Of a stretch of 34,719 nucleotides of DNA, positions 7,285-14,371 are shown in pieces. The DNA comes from Streptomyces huiliensis (GTDB taxonomy: Bacteria > Actinomycetota > Actinomycetes > Streptomycetales > Streptomycetaceae), in assembly GCF_020037025.1 (NCBI RefSeq), contig NZ_JAIQLH010000129.1, positions 1 through 34,719 of the forward strand, written 5' to 3'. Made by a program: the position numbers and the translations under genes. The notes under the pieces are model-generated. The model made no database searches. It was not told where the DNA came from and saw nothing but the letters and a program-made list of their open reading frames with translations. Numbering within the stretch: position 1 is the stretch's first letter; every line of letters begins with the position of its first letter.

Positions 7285-9072
7285 TCACTTCATGCGCGTG
7301 GCCCACTCGCGCACCTTCTTGATGCGCTCGTTCAGCTGCCCGGCCGTGGCCTCGGCGCTCGGCGGCCCGCCGCAGGTGCGGCGCAGCTCGGTGTGGATCA
7401 CGCCGTGCGGCTTGCCGCTCTGGTGCGAGTAGGCGCCGACCAGGGAGTTCAGCCGCTTGCGCAGCTCCAGCAGCTCCTTGTGGGTGACCACGGGCCGGCG
7501 CTCGGCCGGCATCTCCAGCAGGTCGGCCTCCTCGTCGGGCTTCCGCCGGCTGTGCGCGATCTGCCGAGCCTGCCGCTTCTGGAGCAGCAGCTGCACCTGC
7601 TCCGGCTCCAGCAGCCCGGGGATGCCGAGGTAGTCCTGCTCCTCCTCGCTGCCGGGGTGGGCCTGCATGCCGAACTCGGCGCTGTTGTAGAGCACCCGGT
7701 CGAAGACCGCGTCCGACTCCAACGCCTCGAAGGGCAGCATGTCCTGCTCGCCCGTGTCCTCGTCCTGCTGTTTCTCCGCTTCGGCGAGCTCCTTCTCGGA
7801 CTCGGCGTAGGGGTCCTCCTCGCCCTCCTTCTTGGGCTTGTCGAGGACGTGGTCGCGCTCCACCTCCATCTCGTTGGCGAAGCCCAGCAGCATGGGGATG
7901 GTCGGCAGGAAGACCGACGCCGTCTCGCCGCGCCGCCGCGACCGCACGAAGCGGCCGACCGCCTGCGCGAAGAACAGCGGCGTCGAGATCGTCGTCGCGT
8001 AGACGCCGACCGCGAGCCGGGGCACGTCCACGCCCTCGGACACCATGCGGACGGCGACCATCCAGCGGGAGTCGCCCGCCGAGAAGTCGTCGATGCGCTG
8101 CGAGGCCCCCGAGTCGTCGGAGAGGACGACGGTCGGGCCCTCGCCGGTGATCTCCCGGAGGAGCTTGGCGTAGGCGCGCGCCGAGTCCTGGTCGGAGGCG
8201 ATGACGAGGGCGCCCGCGTCCGGGATGCTCTTGCGGACCTCGGTGAGCCGGCGGTCGGCCGCGCGCAGCACGTTCGGCATCCAGTCGCCGCGCGGGTCGA
8301 GCGCGGTGCGCCAGGCCTGGCTGATCGCGTCCTTGGTCATCGGCTCGCCGAGGCGGGCCTCCAGCTCGTCGCCGGCCTTGGTGCGCCAGCGCATGTTGCC
8401 GCTGTAGGAGAGGAAGATGACCGGGCGGACGACGCCGTCGTTGAGGGCGTTGCCGTAGCCGTAGGTGTAGTCGGCGGCGGACCGCCGGATTCCGTCGTTG
8501 CCCTCCTCGTAGGTGACGAACGGGATCGGGTTGGTGTCGGAGCGGAACGGCGTGCCGGTGAGGGCGAGCCGCCGGGTGGCCGGCTCGAACGCCTCCAGGC
8601 ACGCCTCGCCCCAGGACTTGGAGTCGCCCGCGTGGTGGATCTCGTCGAGGATGACGAGCGTCTTGCGCTGTTCGCAGCGGTTGCGGTGCAGCATCGGACG
8701 TACGCCGACACCCGCGTACGTCACGGCGACGCCGTGGTACTCGCGGCCCAGCGGGCCCGCGCTGTACTCCGGGTCGAGCTTGATGCCTATGCGGGCGGCG
8801 GCCTCCGCCCACTGCTTCTTCAGGTGCTCGGTCGGTGCGACGACGGTCACCTGCTGGACGACGTGGTGGTGCAGCAGCCAGGACGCGAGGGTGAGCGCGA
8901 AGGTGGTCTTGCCGGCGCCGGGGGTGGCGACGGCGAGGAAGTCGCGCGGCTGCTCCTGGATGTACTTCCCCATCGCGCCCTCCTGCCAGGCGCGCAGCTT
9001 GTTCGCGGTACCCCAGGGGGCCCGGCCGGGGAAGGCGGGCGAAAGGTGGTGGTTGGCTGTGGTGGTAGTCAC
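7285..9072 (-). CDS. Superfamily 2 DEAD/DEAH-type helicase
   Basis: 595 aa. SF2 helicase motifs in order: GAGKTT at 52-57 (Walker A), VVAPTEHLKKQW at 78-89 (motif Ia), ILDEIHHAGD at 141-150 (Walker B, DEIH variant), LTGTPFR at 171-177 (motif III), SEGVDVPRL (motif V) and QAVGRFVRSRRRG (motif VI arginine fingers). The part after the second RecA domain is highly charged (KPKKEGEEDPYAESEKELAEAEKQQDEDTGEQD) and lineage-specific. Probably a DNA helicase of the UvrB/type III restriction-like group; no nuclease domain or partner gene is visible, and the biological role is unknown. GTG at 9072 has GGAG 5 nt upstream. Confidence 0.88.
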   Translation of the reverse strand: MTTTTANHHLSPAFPGRAPWGTANKLRAWQEGAMGKYIQEQPRDFLAVATPGAGKTTFALTLASWLLHHHVVQQVTVVAPTEHLKKQWAEAAARIGIKLDPEYSAGPLGREYHGVAVTYAGVGVRPMLHRNRCEQRKTLVILDEIHHAGDSKSWGEACLEAFEPATRRLALTGTPFRSDTNPIPFVTYEEGNDGIRRSAADYTYGYGNALNDGVVRPVIFLSYSGNMRWRTKAGDELEARLGEPMTKDAISQAWRTALDPRGDWMPNVLRAADRRLTEVRKSIPDAGALVIASDQDSARAYAKLLREITGEGPTVVLSDDSGASQRIDDFSAGDSRWMVAVRMVSEGVDVPRLAVGVYATTISTPLFFAQAVGRFVRSRRRGETASVFLPTIPMLLGFANEMEVERDHVLDKPKKEGEEDPYAESEKELAEAEKQQDEDTGEQDMLPFEALESDAVFDRVLYNSAEFGMQAHPGSEEEQDYLGIPGLLEPEQVQLLLQKRQARQIAHSRRKPDEEADLLEMPAERRPVVTHKELLELRKRLNSLVGAYSHQSGKPHGVIHTELRRTCGGPPSAEATAGQLNERIKKVREWATRMK

Positions 9073-9262
9073 GGTCTCCGTCGGCTGGATCGGGGCCTTG
9101 AGAAATCGGTAAACGACAACCGCGTCAGCCTACCGGGGGCCGGGGCGGGACCGTCCGCGCGCGCGGACACTCAAACGGTCGCAGCCGGTCCCGACCGGTT
9201 CCGGCCGGTTCCGGATCATTTCGTACAGCCCCTGGTGGACGCGGGCGGCAGGCCCCCGGCCG
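9073..9262. other. Intergenic region with GC palindrome and tandem CCGGTTCCGG
   Basis: Holds a perfect 16-bp palindrome GTCCGCGCGCGCGGAC (9153-9168), a possible terminator for the toxin gene. Two head-to-tail copies of CCGGTTCCGG (9195-9204, 9205-9214) match the arms of the palindrome before the antitoxin gene. A -10-like TAGGCT on the minus strand (9133-9128) could serve the helicase. Confidence 0.4.
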
Positions 9263-9655
9263 TCAGCCGGCGAGCAGCTCCCGCAGCCGCCGTGAGACTT
9301 CCGCCACGTCCCGCACCCGGCCGGTGGTGACGTCGAGGACGAGCCGCTCGGCGGCGTCGACGTCCCGCCGGAGCTCCACGGCGTGCAGGGCGAGGAACGT
9401 CACGCAGGCCAGCCAGGCGGTCCGCTTGTTCCCGTCGACCAGCGGATGGTTGACCGCCACCCCCTGGAGCAGCGCGGCGGCCTTGTCCACGAGATCGGGG
9501 TGCACCTGCTGCCCGTACATCTCCGCCGCCGGCCGGTGCACGGCGGACGCCAGCCCTCCGGCGTCGCGGACGACGACCTCGGTGTCCCCGGCGCAGGCGC
9601 ACCCGGCCACGACCAAGGCGTCCTCGGGCGTCAGGTAATCAGTCGCCGCCCTCAT
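9263..9655 (-). CDS. Doc/Fic-fold toxin (death-on-curing family)
   Basis: 130 aa, compact all-helical Doc-type protein. The Fic core motif HPLVDGNKR is at 70-78: catalytic His70, the acidic and Asn positions, and NKR that holds the nucleotide phosphates. The usual Phe at the third position is Leu. The N-terminal YLTPEDALVVA and DAGGLASAVHRPAAEMYG are the Doc flap and helices. Doc phosphorylates EF-Tu in the phage P1 system, while other Fic proteins AMPylate; this one resembles Doc in length. Its ATG overlaps the antitoxin stop by 4 nt (ATGA), a translationally coupled toxin-antitoxin arrangement. Confidence 0.9.
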   Translation of the reverse strand: MRAATDYLTPEDALVVAGCACAGDTEVVVRDAGGLASAVHRPAAEMYGQQVHPDLVDKAAALLQGVAVNHPLVDGNKRTAWLACVTFLALHAVELRRDVDAAERLVLDVTTGRVRDVAEVSRRLRELLAG

Positions 9656-9852
9656 TTGAGCCGGTCCAGCAGCTCGCGCCAGGTCTCCGCCTGCTCGGCC
9701 GCCGTCCGCCGCACCCGCGCCCGGCGGTCGGTCGCGGACAGGTACTCGTCCACCGCGCGCAGGGCGGCGGCATGCGGACTGACGCCTTCCAGGCGCGCCC
9801 GCTCGCGCAGCGCGGCCGTACGGTCGTCGTCGAGGCGGAGATTCATGGACAT
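9652..9852 (-). CDS. Ribbon-helix-helix antitoxin
   Basis: 66 aa. MNLRLDDDRTAALRERARLEGVSPHAAALRAVDEYL (3-38) has the alternating beta strand and two helices of a ribbon-helix-helix (Arc/MetJ/CopG) DNA-binding dimer. The C-terminal RRTAAEQAETWRELLDRLK is a charged helix suited to wrapping the toxin. Doc is best known paired with Phd; an RHH partner is seen in actinobacteria. ATG at 9852 is preceded by TAGCGT ending 6 nt away, with no ribosome site, so a leaderless message is likely. The next in-frame ATG is only two codons on. RHH dimers bind palindromes, and a near-perfect one lies just upstream (9874-9900). Confidence 0.85.
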   Translation of the reverse strand: MSMNLRLDDDRTAALRERARLEGVSPHAAALRAVDEYLSATDRRARVRRTAAEQAETWRELLDRLK

Positions 9853-9858
9853 GCCCGA

Positions 9859-9900
9859 ACGCTAGGGGGCGACGGCCGGAACCGGTACCGGTTTCCGGCC
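9859..9900 (-). promoter_or_regulatory. Promoter and palindromic operator of the toxin-antitoxin operon
   Basis: -10-like TAGCGT at 9864-9859 (minus strand), 6 nt before the antitoxin ATG. The palindrome has arms GGCCGGAACCGGT (9874-9886) and ACCGGTTTCCGGCC (9887-9900), reverse complements except for one extra base. It covers the expected -35 position, as in autorepressed TA operons. Confidence 0.6.
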
Positions 9901-9935
9901 CGGCGGCGGCGCCCCCGCGGACCCCGTTCCCCGGG

Positions 9936-11456
9936 TCAGGAGGCGCTCCTCGCCTCGCTGCCGCTCGTCGACTCGGCGCCGCTCGACGCCGTCACCCGCC
10001 CGCCGCCCTCGCCCGCCGGCGGGTGGAGGCGGGTGGTGATCCAGGCGCCGGCCAGGGCCACCGCCGCCAGGGTGACGTAGACGGAGACGAAGGCGGCGTG
10101 CGGGGCCGCCGTGTCGGTTGCGTCGCCGTCGGTGGTGGCGGTTCCGCCGCCGAAGGCGCCGAAGAGGACACCGCCCGCACCGACGAGGACGATGTTGCCG
10201 AGCGCGTCGGAGAGCTGGAGGGCGGCGGAGTTGATCCCCTCCTCGCCCGGGCGGGAGAGGGAGAGGACGAGGATGCCGCTGCTGGAGATGGTCAGGCCGA
10301 TGCCGTAGCCGCCGATGATCCAGGCGACGGCGACGAGCCAGACGGGCACGCCGTCGAGCAGGACCAGCGGCACCATGGCGACGGAGACCGCGACGAGCAC
10401 CATGCCCAGGCCCATCAGCCGGTTCCGGTGCCGCTCCAGGCCGGAGCGGCTCTGGGTGAACGAGCCGAGGGCCCAGGCGAGTCCGCCGCCGGTCAGGGAG
10501 AGGCCGGCCGCGGTGGCGGACAGGCCGCGCTCGCTGACCAGCATCAGCGGGATGAAGCTCTCCGCGCCGAGGAACGCGCCGGCCGCGACACCGCGCAGCA
10601 GCACCACGGACGGCAGCCCGCGCGCGGCCCGGAACGTGCCCTTCGGCACCAGCCGGACGATGGACGGCGCGAGCAGCGCGAGGCCGACGAGGGCCGGGGC
10701 CAGGGCGATCCAGGTGCGGTCCTGGCCGGCGTACTGGAGCAGCCCGGCACCGCCGGCGACGGCCAGGGCGAGGAGGACGCGCCGCCGGTCCAGGGCGCCG
10801 CCCCGGTCGTCCCGGGGCAGCTTCCGCAGGGCCGGCAGCATGATCAGCAGCGGCAGCAGGACCAGCACCGGGATCGCCAGGAACACCCAGCGCCAGCTCA
10901 GCTGCTCGGCGACCGACCCCGCGACCACCGGCCCGACCAGGACCGGGACCACCCAGGCCGCCGAGAACGCGGCGAGGATCTTCGCCCGCAGCCGCTCGGG
11001 GTAGGCGCGGCCCACGACCACGTACAGCGACACCAGCACCAGGCCGCCGCCCAGCCCCTGCACGAAGCGGGAGCCCACGAACATCCACATGTCCTGCGAG
11101 CAGCCCGCGAGGACGAGTCCGGCACCGAACGCTCCGATGCCGGTGAACAGCGGCCCGAGCGGTCCCGAGCGGTCGCTCCACTCCCCCGAGAGCGCCATCG
11201 AGAACAGGCTCGCCGTGAAGTAGGCGGAGAACGCGAAGGCGTAGAGGCCGATGCCGTCGAGGGCGCGGGCGGCGATGGGCATCGCCGTGCTGACCGCGCT
11301 GGCCTCGAAGGCGATGAGCGAGATGACGGAGATGATGCCGAAGGTGAGCCCCCGGTAGCGGCGGCCGAGCACACCGCCTTCGTCGTCCGGCGGGAGCGCG
11401 GGGACGGAGGGGGACGCGGGGCCTGGCGGAGGGGGTATGGAGTCGGCGGTGCTCAT
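9936..11456 (-). CDS. Major facilitator superfamily transporter (drug-efflux-like)
   Basis: 506 aa with at least 12 and probably 14 hydrophobic segments, starting at about residue 37 after a Pro-rich cytoplasmic tail. The loop 2-3 signature GEWSDRSGPLGPLFTG is at 91-106, followed by GSRFVQGLGGGLVLVSLYVVVGRAYPERLRAKI, typical of the DHA2-like efflux branch. The C-terminal tail is Ser/Gly-rich. Substrate unknown. ATG at 11456 was preferred to a longer frame: TACGCT ends 7 nt upstream and no ribosome site is seen, suggesting a leaderless transcript. No TetR or MarR regulator is adjacent. Confidence 0.87.
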   Translation of the reverse strand: MSTADSIPPPPGPASPSVPALPPDDEGGVLGRRYRGLTFGIISVISLIAFEASAVSTAMPIAARALDGIGLYAFAFSAYFTASLFSMALSGEWSDRSGPLGPLFTGIGAFGAGLVLAGCSQDMWMFVGSRFVQGLGGGLVLVSLYVVVGRAYPERLRAKILAAFSAAWVVPVLVGPVVAGSVAEQLSWRWVFLAIPVLVLLPLLIMLPALRKLPRDDRGGALDRRRVLLALAVAGGAGLLQYAGQDRTWIALAPALVGLALLAPSIVRLVPKGTFRAARGLPSVVLLRGVAAGAFLGAESFIPLMLVSERGLSATAAGLSLTGGGLAWALGSFTQSRSGLERHRNRLMGLGMVLVAVSVAMVPLVLLDGVPVWLVAVAWIIGGYGIGLTISSSGILVLSLSRPGEEGINSAALQLSDALGNIVLVGAGGVLFGAFGGGTATTDGDATDTAAPHAAFVSVYVTLAAVALAGAWITTRLHPPAGEGGGRVTASSGAESTSGSEARSAS

Positions 11457-11463
11457 GTCAGGC

Positions 11464-11469
11464 AGCGTA
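11464..11469 (-). promoter_or_regulatory. -10-like box of the MFS gene (putative leaderless)
   Basis: TACGCT on the minus strand, 7 nt before the ATG at 11456. No -35 match was found. Confidence 0.35.
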
Positions 11470-11569
11470 GGGACGGGGCGTTCGGACCGCCTCTGGCCGG
11501 GGAACCGAATCGTCCTCATCCCTTCGCCCTACCTCCGGAGTCACACGAGCCACGTGAGGGCGGCGGCCG

Positions 11570-12640
11570 TCACGCCGTCAGCAGCACACCCGCGTAGGAC
11601 ACCCCCGCGATCACCACCCACGAGCACAGCCCCAGCGTCGCGACCCGCCCCCCGGTCCGTACCAGCGAGGGCAGGTGGACCGCGCTGCCGAGCCCGAACA
11701 GGGCGGCGGCGAGCAGCAGTTCCTGGACGTGCTGGGCGCCGTCGAGCACACCGCCCGGGACGAGGCCGGTGCTGCGTACGGCGACCATGGCGAGGAAGCC
11801 GGCGACGAAGAGGGGGACGAGCGGGGGCCGCTTCCCGTCCGCGGCGGGCACTTTCTCTCCGGCCACCGCCCGCGCGTGGGCGCGCCGCCGGCTCGCGGAC
11901 ACGGCGACGGCCGCCACGAGAGGCGCCAGCAGCGCCACGCGCATCAGCTTCACCAGAACCGCTTCCCCGAGCGCCGTCGGACCGGCCGTCTGCGCCGTCG
12001 CCACCACCTGGCCGACGTCGTGCACGCCGGCGCCGACCCAGCGCCCGAACTGCGTGTCGTCCAGCCCCAGCGGGTGGTGCAGCAGCGGCAGCACGGCGAT
12101 GGCGAGCGTCCCGCACAGCGTGACGAGGGCGACGGACGTGGCGACGTCCTCCTCGTCACTGCCCGAGACCTCGCTGACCGCCCCGATCGCGGAGGCGCCG
12201 CAGATCGAGTAGCCGGTCGCGATCAGCAGCGGCTGGTCGCCGCGCAGCCCGAGCCGGCGGCCGAGCCAGAGCGTGCCGAAGAAGGTGGCCGTGACGACCG
12301 CGAGCACCATCGCTACCGTCGCCCAGCCGACCCCGAGCACGTCGCCGATGCTCAGCTTCAGCCCGAGGAGGACGACGCCGACGCGCATCAGCCGCTTCCC
12401 GGCGAGCGTCAGCCCCGGCCGCCCGACGCCCCGCACCCGGGCCTTGACGCCGGGCACGTGGGCGGCGGCGATGCCGAGCACCACGGCGGCGGTGAGCATG
12501 GGGACGGCGGGGACGAGCCGGTGCACCGTCCAGGCGAGGGCGACGCCGAGGGCCGCCATGGCCAGTCCGGGGAGCTTGCCGGGGGGCGCGGCGGCCGTGC
12601 GGGTACGGGCCCCGGCCGGCCGCGCGTTGGTCAGCGCCAT
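11570..12640 (-). CDS. YeiH/PSE family putative sulfur-oxyanion exporter
   Basis: 356 aa with about ten hydrophobic segments. Family hallmarks: PMLTAAVVLGIAAAHVP near 47-63, KRLMRVGVVLLGLKLSIGDV near 82-101, LLIATGYSICGASAIGAVSEV near 138-158 and VGAGVHDVGQVVATAQTAG near 206-224. The family (UPF0324, YeiH) is called a putative sulfate exporter. In enteric bacteria it is tied to the LysR regulator YeiE and sulfite stress. Here it lies 70 bp downstream of a cysteine dioxygenase gene and beyond it a LysR gene, which fits disposal of sulfite or sulfate from cysteine breakdown. AGGGAG lies about 12 nt before the ATG at 12640. Confidence 0.87.
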   Translation of the reverse strand: MALTNARPAGARTRTAAAPPGKLPGLAMAALGVALAWTVHRLVPAVPMLTAAVVLGIAAAHVPGVKARVRGVGRPGLTLAGKRLMRVGVVLLGLKLSIGDVLGVGWATVAMVLAVVTATFFGTLWLGRRLGLRGDQPLLIATGYSICGASAIGAVSEVSGSDEEDVATSVALVTLCGTLAIAVLPLLHHPLGLDDTQFGRWVGAGVHDVGQVVATAQTAGPTALGEAVLVKLMRVALLAPLVAAVAVSASRRRAHARAVAGEKVPAADGKRPPLVPLFVAGFLAMVAVRSTGLVPGGVLDGAQHVQELLLAAALFGLGSAVHLPSLVRTGGRVATLGLCSWVVIAGVSYAGVLLTA

Positions 12641-12710
12641 GACGGCTGTTCTCCCTGCCCTTCCGGATGAAATGAGTTATATGACCGGCAAACCCTAGAT
12701 GAACGGCTTG

Positions 12711-13265
12711 TCACAGCTCGTCGGCGGGCAGGTGGTAGACGCGGCGCACGCTGGAGCCCAGCCGCGCGACGTCCGCGCCGTAGACGTGGATCGAGATCGC
12801 GGTGGACGAACAGGCGTTGCGCACCCGGTGGATGTCGCCGGGCGGAGCGAAGCCGCAGACGTCGCCCTGCGCGTTGACGACGTCCTCGGTGGCGACGAGC
12901 CGGCAGCTCGTGCCGTCGGGGACGAGGCGGTAGCGGCGCTCGCTCTCGGCACCCTGGTGGACGCCGGTCACACACCACGAGACGTGGTCGTGGATGGAGG
13001 TCTGCTGCCCCGGCAGCCAGACCAGGGCGACGACGGAGAAGCTGCCGTCCGGCTCGGCGTGCAGGATGTGCTGGCGGTAGCGCTCGGGGTCACCCTCGCA
13101 CTGCTCGGGCGTGAGCAGGTCGTCGGCGCCGAGGTGGCCGGCGATCCGCTCGCCGACGAGGTAGGCCGTCGTGTCCGGCGGCAGGCCGCGGCCCACTGCC
13201 TCCCGGACGTCGTCGATGAGCCCGCGGAGCCGGGCGGTCGTCGCAAGTGCGGTAGGAGTGGTCAT
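12711..13265 (-). CDS. Cysteine dioxygenase, type I
   Basis: 184 aa cupin. Uses Fe(II) and O2 to oxidise L-cysteine to cysteine sulfinate, which decays through sulfinylpyruvate to pyruvate and sulfite. Three-His iron site: His92 and His94 in TSIHDHVSWCVTGVHQG, and His146 in PPGDIHRVRN. SIHVYGAD at 158-165 is also conserved. ATG at 13265 follows a promoter-like TTGGAC, 18 nt, GACGCT that ends 6 nt before it. In-frame starts further upstream (ATG 13292, TTG 13301) overlap that promoter and are not preferred. A 17-bp element matching one in the LysR promoter is centred about 65 bp upstream. Confidence 0.9.
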   Translation of the reverse strand: MTTPTALATTARLRGLIDDVREAVGRGLPPDTTAYLVGERIAGHLGADDLLTPEQCEGDPERYRQHILHAEPDGSFSVVALVWLPGQQTSIHDHVSWCVTGVHQGAESERRYRLVPDGTSCRLVATEDVVNAQGDVCGFAPPGDIHRVRNACSSTAISIHVYGADVARLGSSVRRVYHLPADEL

Positions 13266-13271
13266 ACGGGC

Positions 13272-13301
13272 AGCGTCGGGGGCGTGATCCATCACGTCCA
13301 A
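13272..13301 (-). promoter_or_regulatory. Putative leaderless promoter of the cysteine dioxygenase gene
   Basis: Minus strand: TTGGAC (13301-13296), an 18-nt spacer, GACGCT (13277-13272), 6 nt, then ATG at 13265. This is the same layout as the hppD promoter. Confidence 0.45.
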
Positions 13302-13321
13302 CGACAGTTTGTTGACCGGGA

Positions 13322-13338
13322 CCCAACGTCCGCTTATG
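13322..13338 (-). promoter_or_regulatory. Candidate LysR operator, dioxygenase copy
   Basis: Minus strand CATAAGCGGACGTTGGG. It matches the element at 14292-14308 at 15 of 17 positions. Its centre is about 65 bp before the proposed start of the dioxygenase message, the usual place for a LysR activator site. Confidence 0.5.
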
Positions 13339-13377
13339 GGTGGCCCGGACGCGCCGGGCGAGGGGAGGACGGCCCCC

Positions 13378-14283
13378 TCAGCACCCCACCCGCCGCGCCG
13401 CCGCGGCCTTGAGCTCGTCGAGGACCAGCGCGGTGGCGGGGACGCGCAGGTGGTCGCGGAGGACGTACGCGGAGACCCGGCGCCGGGAGGCGGGGTCGAG
13501 CGCCCGTCCGGTGATCCGGTCGTGGCGCAGGAACGACAGCACGAGCCCCGGCATCATCGCCACCCCCAGCCCCTCGGCGACGAGGGACTGCACGACCAGG
13601 TTGTCGTCGGTGGTGAAGGCTATGTCGGGGGCGAAGCCGACCTCGGCGCACTCGTGCAGGAAGTTGGTGCGGCAGCGCAGGCAGCCGGCGATCCACCGCT
13701 CGTCGGCGAGGTCGGCCAGCCCGACGGCCCGGCGGCGGGCCAGCGGGTGCCCGGCGGGGAGCAGTACGGTCAGCTGGTCCTCCAGCAGCGGTATCTCCGC
13801 GAGCTCGTCCGGCACCTCGTCGTGCAGTCCGGGGTAGGTGAAGGCGAGGGTGATGTCGCACTCGCCGCGGACCAGCCGGCGGAGGGAGTCGGGCGGCTCG
13901 CCCTCCAGCAGCTCGACGCGGACGCCGGGGTGGTCGGCGGCGAGCCGGGCCAGGGCCTCCGGGACGAGGGTGGCGCCGGCGCTGGGGAAGGCGCAGACCC
14001 GCACGCGACCGGCCCGCAGCCTGGTCAGCGAACTCATCTGCTGCTGGGCGACGGTGAGGGTGTCCAGGATCGTCTCGGCGTGCCGGGACAGCGCCTCGCC
14101 CGCCTCCGTGAGCCGCATCCGGCGACCGACCCGGGTGAACAGCGGGGTGCCGACGGACCGCTCCAGGGCCTTCATCTGCTGGGTGATCGCGGGCTGCGTG
14201 TAGCCGAGCGCCCGGGCGGCCGCGGAGTACGAGCCCGCCGTGACCACCGCGTGGAACGTCTTGATGTGCCGGGAGTCGAACAC
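13378..14283 (-). CDS. LysR family transcriptional regulator
   Basis: 301 aa. N-terminal winged helix-turn-helix: FDSRHIKTFHAVVTAGSYSAAARALGYTQPAITQQMKALERSVGTPLF (about 2-49), then RRMRLTEAGEAL. The periplasmic-binding-type effector domain is about 90-295; its CLRCRTNFLHEC contains three Cys and could be redox- or sulfur-responsive (inference). GTG at 14283 was chosen because the family begins right there and TATGAT ends 6 nt upstream; the longer frame runs through that box. It diverges from an alpha/beta hydrolase gene and lies upstream of cysteine dioxygenase and a YeiH-type exporter on the same strand, so regulating sulfur amino acid breakdown is a reasonable inference. Confidence 0.92.
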   Translation of the reverse strand: MFDSRHIKTFHAVVTAGSYSAAARALGYTQPAITQQMKALERSVGTPLFTRVGRRMRLTEAGEALSRHAETILDTLTVAQQQMSSLTRLRAGRVRVCAFPSAGATLVPEALARLAADHPGVRVELLEGEPPDSLRRLVRGECDITLAFTYPGLHDEVPDELAEIPLLEDQLTVLLPAGHPLARRRAVGLADLADERWIAGCLRCRTNFLHECAEVGFAPDIAFTTDDNLVVQSLVAEGLGVAMMPGLVLSFLRHDRITGRALDPASRRRVSAYVLRDHLRVPATALVLDELKAAAARRVGC

Positions 14284-14289
14284 GCCGGA

Positions 14290-14308
14290 ATCATAAGCGG
14301 AATTTGGG
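14290..14308. promoter_or_regulatory. Candidate LysR operator overlapping the LysR -10 box
   Basis: Plus strand CATAAGCGGAATTTGGG at 14292-14308. The minus-strand LysR -10 box TATGAT (14295-14290) overlaps it, implying autorepression. The site centre lies about 70 bp before the divergent hydrolase start, suited to activating that gene. Confidence 0.55.
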
Positions 14309-14371
14309 GCAGCAGGCAGATCCGGCTTGAATGACTTCTGGATCAACGAACTTTTGGGGCATGGTGGACAT

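Noticed and set aside
7285..9072. Helicase as part of a restriction or phage-defence system
   Set aside because: There is no adjacent nuclease, methyltransferase or defence-type partner, and the gene seems part of the conserved core order.
7096..9330. Long open frame on the plus strand opposite the helicase
   Set aside because: It is the antisense shadow of a gene with all helicase motifs; its product is Val/Leu/Arg-rich without any domain. Long antisense frames are expected at this GC content.
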